A DNA stretch of 64,000 bases from positions 1 through 64,000 of the forward strand of contig JAJCYM010000067.1 of assembly GCA_029262895.1 (NCBI GenBank), written 5' to 3'. This DNA comes from Roseivirga sp. Lineage in GTDB: Bacteria; Bacteroidota; Bacteroidia; Cytophagales; Cyclobacteriaceae. Below are positions 50,557 through 59,255 of this stretch, one piece after another. The notes beneath the pieces were generated by a model that did not search any database, was not told the origin of the DNA, and saw only the letters and a program-made list of their open reading frames with translations. Every line of letters begins with the position of its first letter. Position 1 is the first letter of the stretch. The translations under genes were made by a program, and so were the position numbers.

Positions 50557-53500
50557 TTAAGCTTCAGTTTTTTCCTTATTTCTAATTTTTGTGAAGTACC
50601 AAATATTTGGATTCACATTGATCTCTTCCAGCACATGATAAGCTCTCTTCTCACCAACTACTACCTCTTCTTCTTTAGTCTTCTTATTCTTAACCGTGTG
50701 AAGTTTGAGCATTTTAGAGATTTTGCTATCCGGATCTTTCATATCTCCGAATGTCAATGCATCGGCTGGACAAGCAGAAGCACATGCCATTTCGATTTCT
50801 CCATCTACTGGTCTTCTGCTCTCTTTTTTGGCCGTCAATTTACCTGCCTGGATTCTTTGCACACACATGGTACATTTCTCCATAACTCCTCTTGACCTCA
50901 CGGTCACATCCGGGTTCAATACCATCTTACCAAGATCATTATTCATAGCCATGTTCTTATCGAACTGGGTATTGTCGTGGTACTTGAACCAGTTGAATCT
51001 TCTTACTTTATAAGGACAGTTGTTGGCACAATATCTGGTACCAATACATCTGTTGTATGTCATTTGATTAAGGCCTTCCGTGCTATGCGTGGTTGCAGCA
51101 ACCGGACAAACCGTCTCACATGGGGCATTGTTACAATGCTGACACATCATAGGCTGGAAAGTCACCTCAGGGTTATCTGCAGCGATTTCAAGTTGCTTGT
51201 TGCCTCCACCTGGGAATTCAGAAGAATAATAGCGATCAATTCTGATCCATGCCATCTCCCTCCTGTTCAACACTTCTTCCTTACCTACCACTGGAATATT
51301 ATTCTCAGCAGTACAGGCCACGGTACAAGCTGAACATCCTGTACAGGAGTTCATGTCGATGGTCATTCCCCAATGGTGGTTGCCATATTCATGGCCTTTC
51401 CAAAGTGAAATGGTACCTGGTCTTACAAACTCACCATCCTTGTAAACTTTTGGGTGCCAACGTCCAGCACCGGTGTCGTCTTTGTACTCACCTAATGTTG
51501 ATTCCTGAATCACATTTTCACGCTCCATATAGGTCTGGTGCGTTTGTGTTTGAGCAATCTTATAGGATTCTTTAGTTCTTTCAACGCTTACACCGGCAAA
51601 CACAGAGTAGGAATTAGCTCCATCAAGTCTGGTGATCAAAGGATAGGCATTGACACCAACCATGTTCTCATCACCATTGCCAGCCACTCTGCCAGCTTTT
51701 GTCCTTCCATAGCCTAAAGCCAAACCGAGCGTGCCCACTGCTTGTCCTGGTTGGATCAAAACGGGTACGGCCATGGTCTCTCCATTGACAGTCAGGTTCA
51801 ATACTTCAGTATTGCCCTCCTTCATTTTGAGTCCCATTTCTCTGGCGTCAACTTGTGACATGGTCAGATAATTATCCCAGGTAGACTTTGTAACCGGATC
51901 TGGCATTTCCTGCAACCATGGGTTATTGGCCTGACTACCATCACCAATAGATACTTTTTGATAAAGGGCTAATTGGAATTGAGTGCTTTCAGCTTTATAA
52001 TTGATACCGATACTTCCTGCAGCAGCAGTGGCGGCACTGGTATCATAACTTAAGTTCTTTTTGCTTCCGCCAAGCTCAAATACACCATCATAAAGTGTTT
52101 TGTCCCAGAATGTCTGGAAGCTGGAGGTATCAGACTGCTTATCAAAGAAGTTTGCTCTCCAATTATCTTGCAGGTACGCGAAGTATTCTACAGCATTGCC
52201 TGCCCATGTTAAGAAGCTCTCAGGCGCCTGACGGGTTTTGAACAATGGTGCAATTGTTGGCTGTAATAGGCTATAATGTCCTTCTTTCAACTCTGCATCA
52301 TTCCACTGCTCCAGGTAATGATGATCCGGTGCAACATATTGTACCAAAGAAGTAGTCTCATTCATTCTATCAGAAGTAGAGATAGACAACTCCGCTTTTG
52401 AGATTGCTGAGGCAATTGTAGCAGATTCGGCAGAATCGTAGGCCGGGTTACAATTGAAGAAGATGGTGGCAGCAATGCTTCCTCCATTTAAGTCTCTGGC
52501 AAACTGAGCCATAGCCGCATCATCTCCCTGACGGAAGTGAATAGGAGCATCTGTACTGATAGTCGTGCCATAGTTGCCAAGCATGTTATTGATACCATTC
52601 ACCAAGGTTTGGATCGATGGATCATTAGAACCGGCAACAACGAGTGATGCACCTCTGTGTGCCCAAAGTTCGTTGATGGCTTCCTGTACATGAGCAGCAC
52701 TTACTGTTCCACCACTAACACCAGCCTGATTTGCTTTGGCAGCGATACCATTATATATGGCTACTACTAAAGGCCCTTCATCTGTGGGCTTGATCATAGA
52801 TCTGTAGTCGGCATTGGCACCAGTCATAGAAAAGTTAGACTCGAACTGGAAGTGTCGAGACATTTCTCTGTGATGGTCATTTATTTTTCTTGTCTTGCTG
52901 TATTGCTTCGTGAATTCAATTGGTGAAATCCATGTTCCAAGGAAATCAGCCGCAATACTTACAATAGCTTTCGCTTTGCTAAAATCGTATGATGGAATCA
53001 TTGAAACCCCAAATGACCTGCGATTGGCCTCAGTCATACCATAGGAAGACACGGCATCATAAGTCACATGCTGTGTTGTTGGGTACTTGGCAACAAACTC
53101 ACCCACAGCTTTCTTGGTAGTTGGGCTCAATACTGAATTGCTGACAATTCTGATTTGGCCTCCTTTACCAGCAATTTCAGCCAGCTTGGCACTGACCTCA
53201 CTGTCAAGCGTTGACCATTCAATATCAGATCCACCCTTTTTAGCGCCTGTTAATCTTTCTTTATCATATAATGAAAGTACGGATGCCTCAACCTGGGCAT
53301 TGGTACCTCCCATTGAGATACTGGAATACTTGTTTCCTTCAACTTTGATGGGTCTTCCTTCTCGGGTTTTGACTACCACGCTTACTGCGTCTCCACCATT
53401 TACATAGGTAGAGGCATAGTAATTAGGAACAGAAGGATCAATATCAACTGGTTTGTTCAAATATGGAATGGCCTTTCTCACTGGCGCTTCACAAGCAGCC

Positions 53501-53682
53501 AAAGAAGCGGCTGCTATTCCAAAACCCATCAATTTCAGGAAATCCCTTCTCGGGTTATCACCCGTGCTCTGCTCACTGATCGGAAGGTATTCAGGGAATT
53601 CCTTGTCAGCGTGTTTTACAAACTCAGGATCATTTGATAACTGTTCTAATCCTTTCCAGTATGTTTTCTGATTGTTGCTCAT
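50557..53682 (-). CDS. actB: Alternative complex III subunit ActB (molybdopterin-like plus ferredoxin domains)
   Basis: The 1041-residue protein opens with a twin-arginine-type region (NPRRDFLKLMGFGIAAASLAAC). A long molybdopterin oxidoreductase-like domain follows (about 100-720), which in this family carries no molybdenum. The C-terminal ferredoxin domain binds iron-sulfur clusters: CTGCSACTVAC, CQHCNNAPCETVCP, CIGTRYCANNCPYKVRRFN and CTMCVQRI with CASACPADA. These pass electrons from quinol to the ActA hemes. The Cys after AASLAA could be lipidated. The gene is 31 bases after actA. Confidence 0.95.
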   Translation of the reverse strand: MSNNQKTYWKGLEQLSNDPEFVKHADKEFPEYLPISEQSTGDNPRRDFLKLMGFGIAAASLAACEAPVRKAIPYLNKPVDIDPSVPNYYASTYVNGGDAVSVVVKTREGRPIKVEGNKYSSISMGGTNAQVEASVLSLYDKERLTGAKKGGSDIEWSTLDSEVSAKLAEIAGKGGQIRIVSNSVLSPTTKKAVGEFVAKYPTTQHVTYDAVSSYGMTEANRRSFGVSMIPSYDFSKAKAIVSIAADFLGTWISPIEFTKQYSKTRKINDHHREMSRHFQFESNFSMTGANADYRSMIKPTDEGPLVVAIYNGIAAKANQAGVSGGTVSAAHVQEAINELWAHRGASLVVAGSNDPSIQTLVNGINNMLGNYGTTISTDAPIHFRQGDDAAMAQFARDLNGGSIAATIFFNCNPAYDSAESATIASAISKAELSISTSDRMNETTSLVQYVAPDHHYLEQWNDAELKEGHYSLLQPTIAPLFKTRQAPESFLTWAGNAVEYFAYLQDNWRANFFDKQSDTSSFQTFWDKTLYDGVFELGGSKKNLSYDTSAATAAAGSIGINYKAESTQFQLALYQKVSIGDGSQANNPWLQEMPDPVTKSTWDNYLTMSQVDAREMGLKMKEGNTEVLNLTVNGETMAVPVLIQPGQAVGTLGLALGYGRTKAGRVAGNGDENMVGVNAYPLITRLDGANSYSVFAGVSVERTKESYKIAQTQTHQTYMERENVIQESTLGEYKDDTGAGRWHPKVYKDGEFVRPGTISLWKGHEYGNHHWGMTIDMNSCTGCSACTVACTAENNIPVVGKEEVLNRREMAWIRIDRYYSSEFPGGGNKQLEIAADNPEVTFQPMMCQHCNNAPCETVCPVAATTHSTEGLNQMTYNRCIGTRYCANNCPYKVRRFNWFKYHDNTQFDKNMAMNNDLGKMVLNPDVTVRSRGVMEKCTMCVQRIQAGKLTAKKESRRPVDGEIEMACASACPADALTFGDMKDPDSKISKMLKLHTVKNKKTKEEEVVVGEKRAYHVLEEINVNPNIWYFTKIRNKEKTEA

Positions 53683-53713
53683 TGTATATGTATCAGGAAT
53701 CGATTAGTTCTAA

Positions 53714-54958
53714 TTAATAGTGGCATTTAGCACATTCCAAACCACCATTGTCTTCTACTTTCATCTTCTTGCTACTGCTCGCATTGTGCAGTTCAACCAG
53801 GCGATCGTAGTAGCCATTATCTTTTGTATTCAATTCAGTAGTTCTGTGACAGTCAATACACCAGCCCATGGTTAGTGGAGCAAATTGTTCCACCACTTCC
53901 ATTTCCTGTATTTGACCATGACAAGTCTGACATTCTATTCCGCCCACCTTGTAATGCTGTGAATGATTAAAGTAAGCCAAATCAGGAAGGTTGTGCACCC
54001 TTACCCATTCTATAGGCTTGCCAGATTCTTGCGCAGCGTATAGCAATTGGATTTGCGGAGAATCCTTTAGAACCTCGCTGTGACAGTTCATACAAATATT
54101 TACTGAAGGAATATTTGCTGACTTTGCAATCTCCACACCGGTATGGCAGTACTGACAATCAATTTCGAATTGGCCTGCATGAATCTTGTGCGAGAAAGCA
54201 ATCGGTTGCTTTGGAGCATACCCCTGCTGTACACCTATAGTATATAGGCCGTCAATTACATTTTTAGCGCCAAGGGCAACCACTATGAAGGTAACCAGAC
54301 CGATAAAACCGGGGCTTCTGAAGAAAGCACCTAAATCAACTTTCTGGTTAACAATTTCTTTATCATCCTCACTGAGTTCTTTCTTCTCATTAAGGTACTT
54401 GGTAAGCACTCCAATGATCAATCCCAACACAACAAGGATCAACACCAACACCACAATCAAACTGACAATGATGACAGTCATATACTTAGCTGGAATACCA
54501 GCCTCTCCTGTAGTTCCACCATCTGCTCCCGTCACGGCTGTAGCCGCTGCAGCCGGTGGGTTCAACTCCCTATCCAACACATAAGCCATAATAGCATCGA
54601 TTTCACCATCCTTCAAAGCGTGATTTGGCATTAGTGTATTGTTATTGTCAGCATAAAGCTTGACAGCATAGTCATCACCACTGGCAATGACCTTTTGAGA
54701 ATTTTTTACGAAGGCGTAAATCCATGACATATCTCTCCTGTCGTAGATGCCCGCCAATGCAGGTCCCACAAGCTTGCGCTCGACAGCGTGGCAGGTGTTA
54801 CATGCCCAGGAACTGAATAGTTCTTTTCCTTGATCAATAATCGCCTGATCAGTTGGTACGGCATCTCTTTGTGCAAATGCAGTTGGCCCTGAAAAAGCAA
54901 AGCAGCATACAATGGTGCATACTGCCATGAGGCGGACTAAAGCTCTTTTAGATATCAT
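53714..54958 (-). CDS. actA: Alternative complex III subunit ActA with six c-type haem motifs
   Basis: From the ATG at 54958 the 414-residue protein has a signal peptide (MISKRALVRLMAVCTIVCC..., ending ...TAFAQ). A cytochrome c-like domain follows with WACNTCHAVE, then two membrane helices. The C-terminal haem region has CQYCH, CMNCH, CQTCH, CIDCH and CAKCH. That is six CxxCH motifs, one in the N-terminal domain and five in the C-terminal part. The best-known ActA proteins are pentahaem, so the sixth site seems to be an added fused domain. It is the first gene of the cluster, 168 bases from a consensus promoter. Confidence 0.93.
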   Translation of the reverse strand: MISKRALVRLMAVCTIVCCFAFSGPTAFAQRDAVPTDQAIIDQGKELFSSWACNTCHAVERKLVGPALAGIYDRRDMSWIYAFVKNSQKVIASGDDYAVKLYADNNNTLMPNHALKDGEIDAIMAYVLDRELNPPAAAATAVTGADGGTTGEAGIPAKYMTVIIVSLIVVLVLILVVLGLIIGVLTKYLNEKKELSEDDKEIVNQKVDLGAFFRSPGFIGLVTFIVVALGAKNVIDGLYTIGVQQGYAPKQPIAFSHKIHAGQFEIDCQYCHTGVEIAKSANIPSVNICMNCHSEVLKDSPQIQLLYAAQESGKPIEWVRVHNLPDLAYFNHSQHYKVGGIECQTCHGQIQEMEVVEQFAPLTMGWCIDCHRTTELNTKDNGYYDRLVELHNASSSKKMKVEDNGGLECAKCHY

Positions 54959-55685
54959 GAAATCCTTATTAAATAAATAAGACAAATAAATCGAAGAAAG
55001 TCTGATGGTTTGAGAGGTGGACTTCCGTCTGCCGACAGGTGTTCCATGCAACTTTTCGTAGTTAAATTTCAAACGCATGAAAGAGTTCGGTTGATTCACA
55101 GACTTTATGTTCTCAAAATCTGGACAAAGGTAGTATCGGAAGGTGTTATTTCAAACAATTTCAGCAGTCCTTTTGTAGAGTTTATTAGGCTGACTATCAG
55201 CAATCTACATGTATTTCAATTCGAAAATCTCTAATTTAGAACAATTTTAAATAAGAAATTTGGAGCAATACACGCAGCCATCAAAAATGTTGAAATTTAG
55301 TTTAGTGCTCATGACAAATTTCACCTTCGCTATCTGGTTATTCGCTGGATTGATCTCAATGCTCTTTAAACAGTTGTTATTATGCTGTCAAAATTAAAAG
55401 AGTGAATCCTGTTTTGTGCGTGTCAGGCCGCTATCCGAATTCTGAAAGAGAAGACTAACCCGTGGTTCCTTAATATCAAGAACACTCTGTATTCAATGTT
55501 ATACAGTTTGCATCTATTGGAATGAAAAAAACATTCAAAAACTTCTTTCTAATAGGGACAATAGGAGAAATGGTTCCTAATGGGCATGAGAAAAAGAACT
55601 CCAACATACGCTTAACGTATATTAGAGTCATTCCAAGTTATTATTTCAATGAGGAATTCGTTAATTTAAATTAAAGACTAATATC
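54959..55685. other. Non-coding region upstream of actA and the toxin-antitoxin pair
   Basis: This 727-base stretch holds the act promoter and leader at its left and no convincing gene. A fragment at 55027-55040 (TCTGCCGACAGG) resembles the inner part of the repeat at 9033. A possible 36-residue membrane-like ORF (55287-55397) has no clear support. An ATACG/CGTAT inverted repeat lies near 55610, before the antitoxin. Confidence 0.45.
55126..55156 (-). promoter_or_regulatory. Consensus promoter of the act-cta respiratory operon
   Basis: Read on the minus strand, TTTG (55153-55156), 19 bases, then TACCTTTG (55126-55133) fits the Bacteroidota promoter (TTTG, about 19 bases, TAnnTTTG) exactly. 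Transcription would start near 55119, giving an untranslated leader of about 160 bases before actA. It is the best promoter match I found in the window. Confidence 0.75.
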
Positions 55686-55910
55686 ATGAGCATTGCCGAA
55701 CTAAGATTGCAACTTCATCAAGTGATTGATACGCTTACTGACAAAGAACAAATGGAAGCCGTTTACACTTTAATAAAAGGGTCGAGCAATTCATTAAAGC
55801 AAATGTCTGTTGAAGAATACGTTGGTGCAATTGACGAAGCAAAGCAGCAAATCAAAGATGGCCAGTTTATGAGTCATGAACAATTTGAAAAGGAATCTGA
55901 GAATTGGTAA
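55686..55910 (+). CDS. Antitoxin-like protein paired with a ParE-type toxin
   Basis: The 74-residue protein (MSIAELRLQLHQVIDTLTDKEQMEAVYTLI, then MSVEEYVGAIDEAKQQIKDGQFMSHEQFEKESENW) has the helical layout and the charged tail of small Bacteroidota antitoxins that come just before ParE toxins. No DNA-binding domain is obvious. Its stop overlaps the toxin ORF by seven bases. The function, neutralising the toxin, is inferred from this gene pair. Confidence 0.75.
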   Translation: MSIAELRLQLHQVIDTLTDKEQMEAVYTLIKGSSNSLKQMSVEEYVGAIDEAKQQIKDGQFMSHEQFEKESENW

Positions 55911-56209
55911 AGAAGCATAGAGAAGTCATTTGGTCGAAAAAAGCGATTGACTCTTTAAAGGATCACTATGGCCGAATTGCAGAAGATTCTATATCTGCAG
56001 CAAAAAAGGTAAGAGCAGAGATTCTAAGAGCAGTCCAGGAGATTCCTCCATATGCAGACAAATATCAATTAGACGAATACTACCCTAACAATCCAGGTAA
56101 CATTAGAAGGTTTTTTCGCTGGAGCTATAGGATAATTTATCAGGTCAATGAATCCACCATTGACATTTTAAATGTCATTCACACCAGCCAGGAACCTAAT
56201 CAGGAGTAG
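55904..56209 (+). CDS. RelE/ParE-type toxin
   Basis: The 101-residue protein shows the RelE/ParE pattern: EVIWSKKAIDSLKDHYGRIAEDSISAAKKVRAEILRAVQEIPPYADKYQLDEYYPNNPGNIRRFFRWSYRIIYQVNESTIDILNVIHTSQEP. The RRFFRWSYRIIYQV strand pair and the final IDILNVIHTSQ are typical. ParE-type proteins inhibit gyrase, while RelE proteins cut mRNA; sequence alone does not separate the two. The start is a TTG at 55904, overlapping the antitoxin end, so the pair is translationally coupled. Confidence 0.88.
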   Translation: MVKKHREVIWSKKAIDSLKDHYGRIAEDSISAAKKVRAEILRAVQEIPPYADKYQLDEYYPNNPGNIRRFFRWSYRIIYQVNESTIDILNVIHTSQEPNQE

Positions 56210-56269
56210 TATTCACGCAACCGGTTAGTCCGCTATCTATATGGTGAAAGAGGATCGGACCGATAGTTG

Positions 56270-56417
56270 AGCAAAAAAGGAAGCTGTCTTTTGAGATTAC
56301 CTCCTAGCCTCACCCTGCGGATTGCTCGTACCCGCGTGGCATGCCGCACAACCCCTCGTGAACCTTCACTTCGTTACGGTTTCGAACCTCCGGTTCGATC
56401 CGGGCCCGCCCGCGGTC
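56270..56417. other. GC-rich non-coding block beside tRNA-Cys
   Basis: The block is markedly richer in G and C than its surroundings. It contains GGTTTCGAACC and GGTTCGATCCGGGCCCG, which resemble tRNA T-arm sequence but do not form a full tRNA. A 63-residue ORF runs through it (56267-56458) but crosses into the terminator and lacks protein features. I recall similar blocks next to tRNA genes in Bacteroidota. Its nature is open. Confidence 0.5.
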
Positions 56418-56456
56418 AATTAAAAAAAGCACCCGAAAAGGGTGCTTTTTTTAATT
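56418..56456. terminator. Bidirectional terminator downstream of tRNA-Cys
   Basis: A perfect 17-bp stem (arms AATTAAAAAAAGCACCC and GGGTGCTTTTTTTAATT) closes a 5-base loop, with T-tracts on both strands. On the minus strand it starts 2 bases after the tRNA-Cys 3' end. It would also stop plus-strand transcription from the toxin genes. Confidence 0.85.
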
Positions 56457-56457
56457 G

Positions 56458-56528
56458 AGGCGCTGAGCGGATTCGAACCGCTGTACGAGCTTTTGCAGAG
56501 CTCTGCCTAGCCACTCGGCCACAGCGCC
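56458..56528 (-). tRNA. tRNA-Cys (anticodon GCA)
   Basis: The 71-nt minus-strand gene folds as a complete cloverleaf. The acceptor stem is GGCGCTG with CAGCGCC, the D-arm is GCC and GGC, the anticodon stem GAGCT and AGCTC holds loop CTGCAAA with anticodon GCA, and the T-arm is AGCGG with CCGCT around TTCGAAT. The discriminator base is U, as required for cysteine. CCA is not encoded. A terminator follows, and a repeat element ends 4 bases upstream. Confidence 0.95.
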
Positions 56529-56532
56529 ATTA

Positions 56533-56691
56533 ATACCAAATCAAATATAACATGACGGATATAAATCATTTCTTACCGCTTGCTCTTCGTTGAAAAAATT
56601 AGCCATAACGATGATATGCCCTCATTTTTCGCCTTAATCAAACGATAATAATTTAATTTCTATTCGCGCCATTTCATAATTGAATTGGTAT
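56533..56691. mobile_element. Long copy (159 bp) of a terminal-inverted-repeat element
   Basis: It begins ATACCAAATCAAATATAAC and ends AATTGAATTGGTAT, an imperfect terminal inverted repeat. It has no protein-coding capacity, and its ends are shared with the 69-bp copy at 37951. It sits 4 bases upstream of tRNA-Cys. A TATATTTG at 56542-56549 on the minus strand faces the tRNA, placing a start point about 7 bases before the tRNA. No target-site duplication is clear. Confidence 0.75.
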
Positions 56692-56764
56692 AAGATTTGT
56701 AATAGGTCGGCAAATTTATCAAATATACCGTATGCGACAAATGCCAGACCTTATAATTATTAAT

Positions 56765-56797
56765 AAGAAAACGCCTCACAAAGCGAGGCGTTTTCTT
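56765..56797 (-). terminator. Terminator of rpsA
   Basis: The arms AAGAAAACGCCTC and GAGGCGTTTTCTT form a perfect 13-bp stem with a 7-base loop. On the minus strand it lies 19 bases after the rpsA stop and ends in a T-rich arm. Confidence 0.85.
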
Positions 56798-56816
56798 TAT
56801 ATAAATCTAAAGCGAA

Positions 56817-59243
56817 TTACTTCCCTTCCTCTGAAGCTTCTCCTTCAGCAGATTCAACTTCCGCTTCAGGTGCTTCTTCCTTCTCAGCGGCTTTTTTAGT
56901 CGCTTTCTTCTTCGCTTTTGGTTTCTCCTTAACCTCGGCTTTCACCTCTTCTGCTGGTTCTGCTACAGTTTCTTCAGCAGCTTCAGCTTTCGGCTCTTCG
57001 GTCTTCTTGACTTTGGCTTTGGCTTTAACTGGTTCTGCTACAGCTTCCTCAGCAACTTCGGCTTTCGGCTCTTCAGTCTTCTTAGACTTGGCTTTCTTCT
57101 CATTGGCTTTCTTGGTGTTGTCTTCCATCTCAGCCTTTAATGCTGACAATGCATCCAAATCACCCAATGTCGAAACTTCCGTATCGCTATTCACCTTGCT
57201 AACACCACTACCTCTACCGCCAGTAGATTTTTTCTTAGGCGCTGCAGGTCTTTCTTCTGTCTTAGTATGTGTATTAGTATGAGAAAGCACAATTCTCTTA
57301 TCGTCTTTAGAGAATTCAACAACTAGGAAATCCAACGTTTCTCCTGTCTCAACCATTGAACCGTCTTCTTTCTTCAAATGCCTGTTAGTAGCAATACCTT
57401 CAAGACCGTAAGGCAATTCAAGCGTTGCTCCTTTATCGTTTTTAGAAATTACAGTACACTTATGTGAAGAACCGTTGGTGAATACCGTTTGGAAAGTATC
57501 CCATGGATTTTCCTCCAACTGCTTGTGCCCAAGAGCCAAACGTCTGTTGTCAATATCCAACTCAAGCACTTGTACTTCAAGCTCCTCTCCAACTTTCACG
57601 AACTCAGATGGATGCTTGATTTTCTTAGTCCATGACAAATCAGAAACGTGTACCAAACCGTCAATACCCTCTTCAAGCTCAATGAATAAACCAAAGTTGG
57701 TAAGGTTTCTTACAATACCGGTGTGGTTAGTTCCAACACCATATTTGGTAAGTACATCTTGTTTAGTCCATGGATCCTCAGTCAATTGCTTGATTCCAAG
57801 AGACATTTTTCGTTCCTCCCTATCAAGGGTAAGTACAACTGCCTCAAGCTTGTCGCCAACACTGATAAAATCCTGTGGATTTCTCAAATGCTGTGACCAT
57901 GACATCTCAGAAACGTGAATCAATCCTTCAACACCTGGAAGCAATTCCAGGAATGCTCCGTAATCAGCAACATTTACAATGCCCCCGCTTACTTTAGATC
58001 CTATTTCAATAGTAGATTCAAGTTTATCCCATGGGTGCTCAGTCAATTGCTTCATACCCAACGAGATTCTCTTCTTGTCATCATCAAAGTCAAGAACCAC
58101 AATATTCACTTTCTCATCTAATGTCAATACATCAGATGGGTCGTTGATTCTACCCCAAGAAATGTCGGTAATATGCAATAGACCATCTACACCACCAAGA
58201 TCGATGAATACACCGAAGTTGGTCATGTTCTTGATCACACCCTCAAGTACTTGTCCTTTCTCAAGGTTCTTAAGAATTAGTGCTTTTTGCTTCTCAAGAT
58301 CCTTCTCGATTAGGACTTTATGAGAAACAACCACGTTGTCGTTAGTGTAGTTGATTTTCACAACCTTCACTTCCATTTTCTTACCAACAAAAACGTCAAA
58401 GTCTCTGATTGGCTTAACATCAATTTGAGAACCAGGCAAGAATGATTCGATACCGTAGATATCAACGATCAAACCTCCTTTGGTTCTCCTTTTTACCATA
58501 CCCTCGATAATATTGTCGTTATCAAGTGCATCCTGAACAATTTCCCAAGCACGAACAATTTTGGCCTTCCTTCTTGAAAGCACCAATTGACCTTGCGTGT
58601 TCTCTTGCTCTTCTATATATACTTCTACTTCGTCACCTACTTTAAGGTCTGGAGTATCTCTGAATTCAGAGGCGCCAACCAAACCATCAGATTTGAATCC
58701 GATATTTAGAACAACATCACGGTCAGTAATAGATACTACAGTACCTTTTACAACCTTCTTCTCCTCTACTGTGGTTAAGGTTTCTTCGTAAATTTTTGAA
58801 AGATCTTCTTTTTCTTTCTTAGAGTAACCTTCGCCAAAACCTTTGGTTTCAAAGGCTTCCCAATCGAACTCTTCAGCTTCGGCAGGTTTAGATTCCTTTG
58901 AAGGCTTAGCAGCTTTCTTTGGTTCTTCAACTACTTCTTCTGCAACAGGTTCTTCTGAAATTTCTTCCGTCTCGGTTGCCGCTTCAGGTGCTTCCTCAGT
59001 TTCGGCCACCACTTCCGGTGTTTCTTCTACTTCAGGTGCAGCCTCTTCGGTCTCAGCAGTTACTTCTGCCACTTCTTCAGTAACAGTGTCTTCTTGAGCT
59101 TCTGCAACCACTTCTGTTTCGGTAGTCTCTTCGGTTTCCGCTGGCGCTTCAACCTCAACTGTTTCTTCTGTAGCTACCTCTTCAACAACAGCTTCAGTGT
59201 TTACCTCTTCTGTTGTTTCGTTTGCTTTATTTTCTTCAGCCAT
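56817..59243 (-). CDS. rpsA: Ribosomal protein S1, extended form
   Basis: The 808-residue protein has six S1 domains in the central part, such as VVKGTVVSITDRDVVLNIGFKSDGLV, VLEGVIKNMTNFGVFIDLGGVDGLLHITD and GIVRNLTNFGLFIELEEGIDGLVHVSD. S1 brings mRNA to the 30S ribosome. Two tails are unusual: an N-terminal stretch of about 150 residues rich in Glu, Thr, Val and Ala, and a C-terminal stretch of about 140 residues with repeated KKTEEPKAE...AEEAVAEP blocks. Common S1 proteins are nearer 550-600 residues. The tails are likely flexible. A terminator follows and a structured leader precedes it. Confidence 0.93.
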   Translation of the reverse strand: MAEENKANETTEEVNTEAVVEEVATEETVEVEAPAETEETTETEVVAEAQEDTVTEEVAEVTAETEEAAPEVEETPEVVAETEEAPEAATETEEISEEPVAEEVVEEPKKAAKPSKESKPAEAEEFDWEAFETKGFGEGYSKKEKEDLSKIYEETLTTVEEKKVVKGTVVSITDRDVVLNIGFKSDGLVGASEFRDTPDLKVGDEVEVYIEEQENTQGQLVLSRRKAKIVRAWEIVQDALDNDNIIEGMVKRRTKGGLIVDIYGIESFLPGSQIDVKPIRDFDVFVGKKMEVKVVKINYTNDNVVVSHKVLIEKDLEKQKALILKNLEKGQVLEGVIKNMTNFGVFIDLGGVDGLLHITDISWGRINDPSDVLTLDEKVNIVVLDFDDDKKRISLGMKQLTEHPWDKLESTIEIGSKVSGGIVNVADYGAFLELLPGVEGLIHVSEMSWSQHLRNPQDFISVGDKLEAVVLTLDREERKMSLGIKQLTEDPWTKQDVLTKYGVGTNHTGIVRNLTNFGLFIELEEGIDGLVHVSDLSWTKKIKHPSEFVKVGEELEVQVLELDIDNRRLALGHKQLEENPWDTFQTVFTNGSSHKCTVISKNDKGATLELPYGLEGIATNRHLKKEDGSMVETGETLDFLVVEFSKDDKRIVLSHTNTHTKTEERPAAPKKKSTGGRGSGVSKVNSDTEVSTLGDLDALSALKAEMEDNTKKANEKKAKSKKTEEPKAEVAEEAVAEPVKAKAKVKKTEEPKAEAAEETVAEPAEEVKAEVKEKPKAKKKATKKAAEKEEAPEAEVESAEGEASEEGK

Positions 59244-59255
59244 AACAATAAAAAA

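Noticed and set aside
50635-51575. Several plus-strand ORFs opposite actB
   Set aside because: They are antisense shadows of the ferredoxin domain region.
55287-55397. 36-residue membrane-like ORF
   Set aside because: It is very short, has no operon context, and sits in AT-rich non-coding DNA; not enough support.
56380-56410. Possible second tRNA or tRNA fragment used as an attachment site
   Set aside because: The T-arm-like piece does not pair correctly and no integrase or duplicated tRNA end is present in the window.
56267-56458. 63-residue ORF through the GC-rich block
   Set aside because: It runs into a perfect terminator hairpin and has arginine-rich, low-complexity translation typical of non-coding GC-rich DNA.
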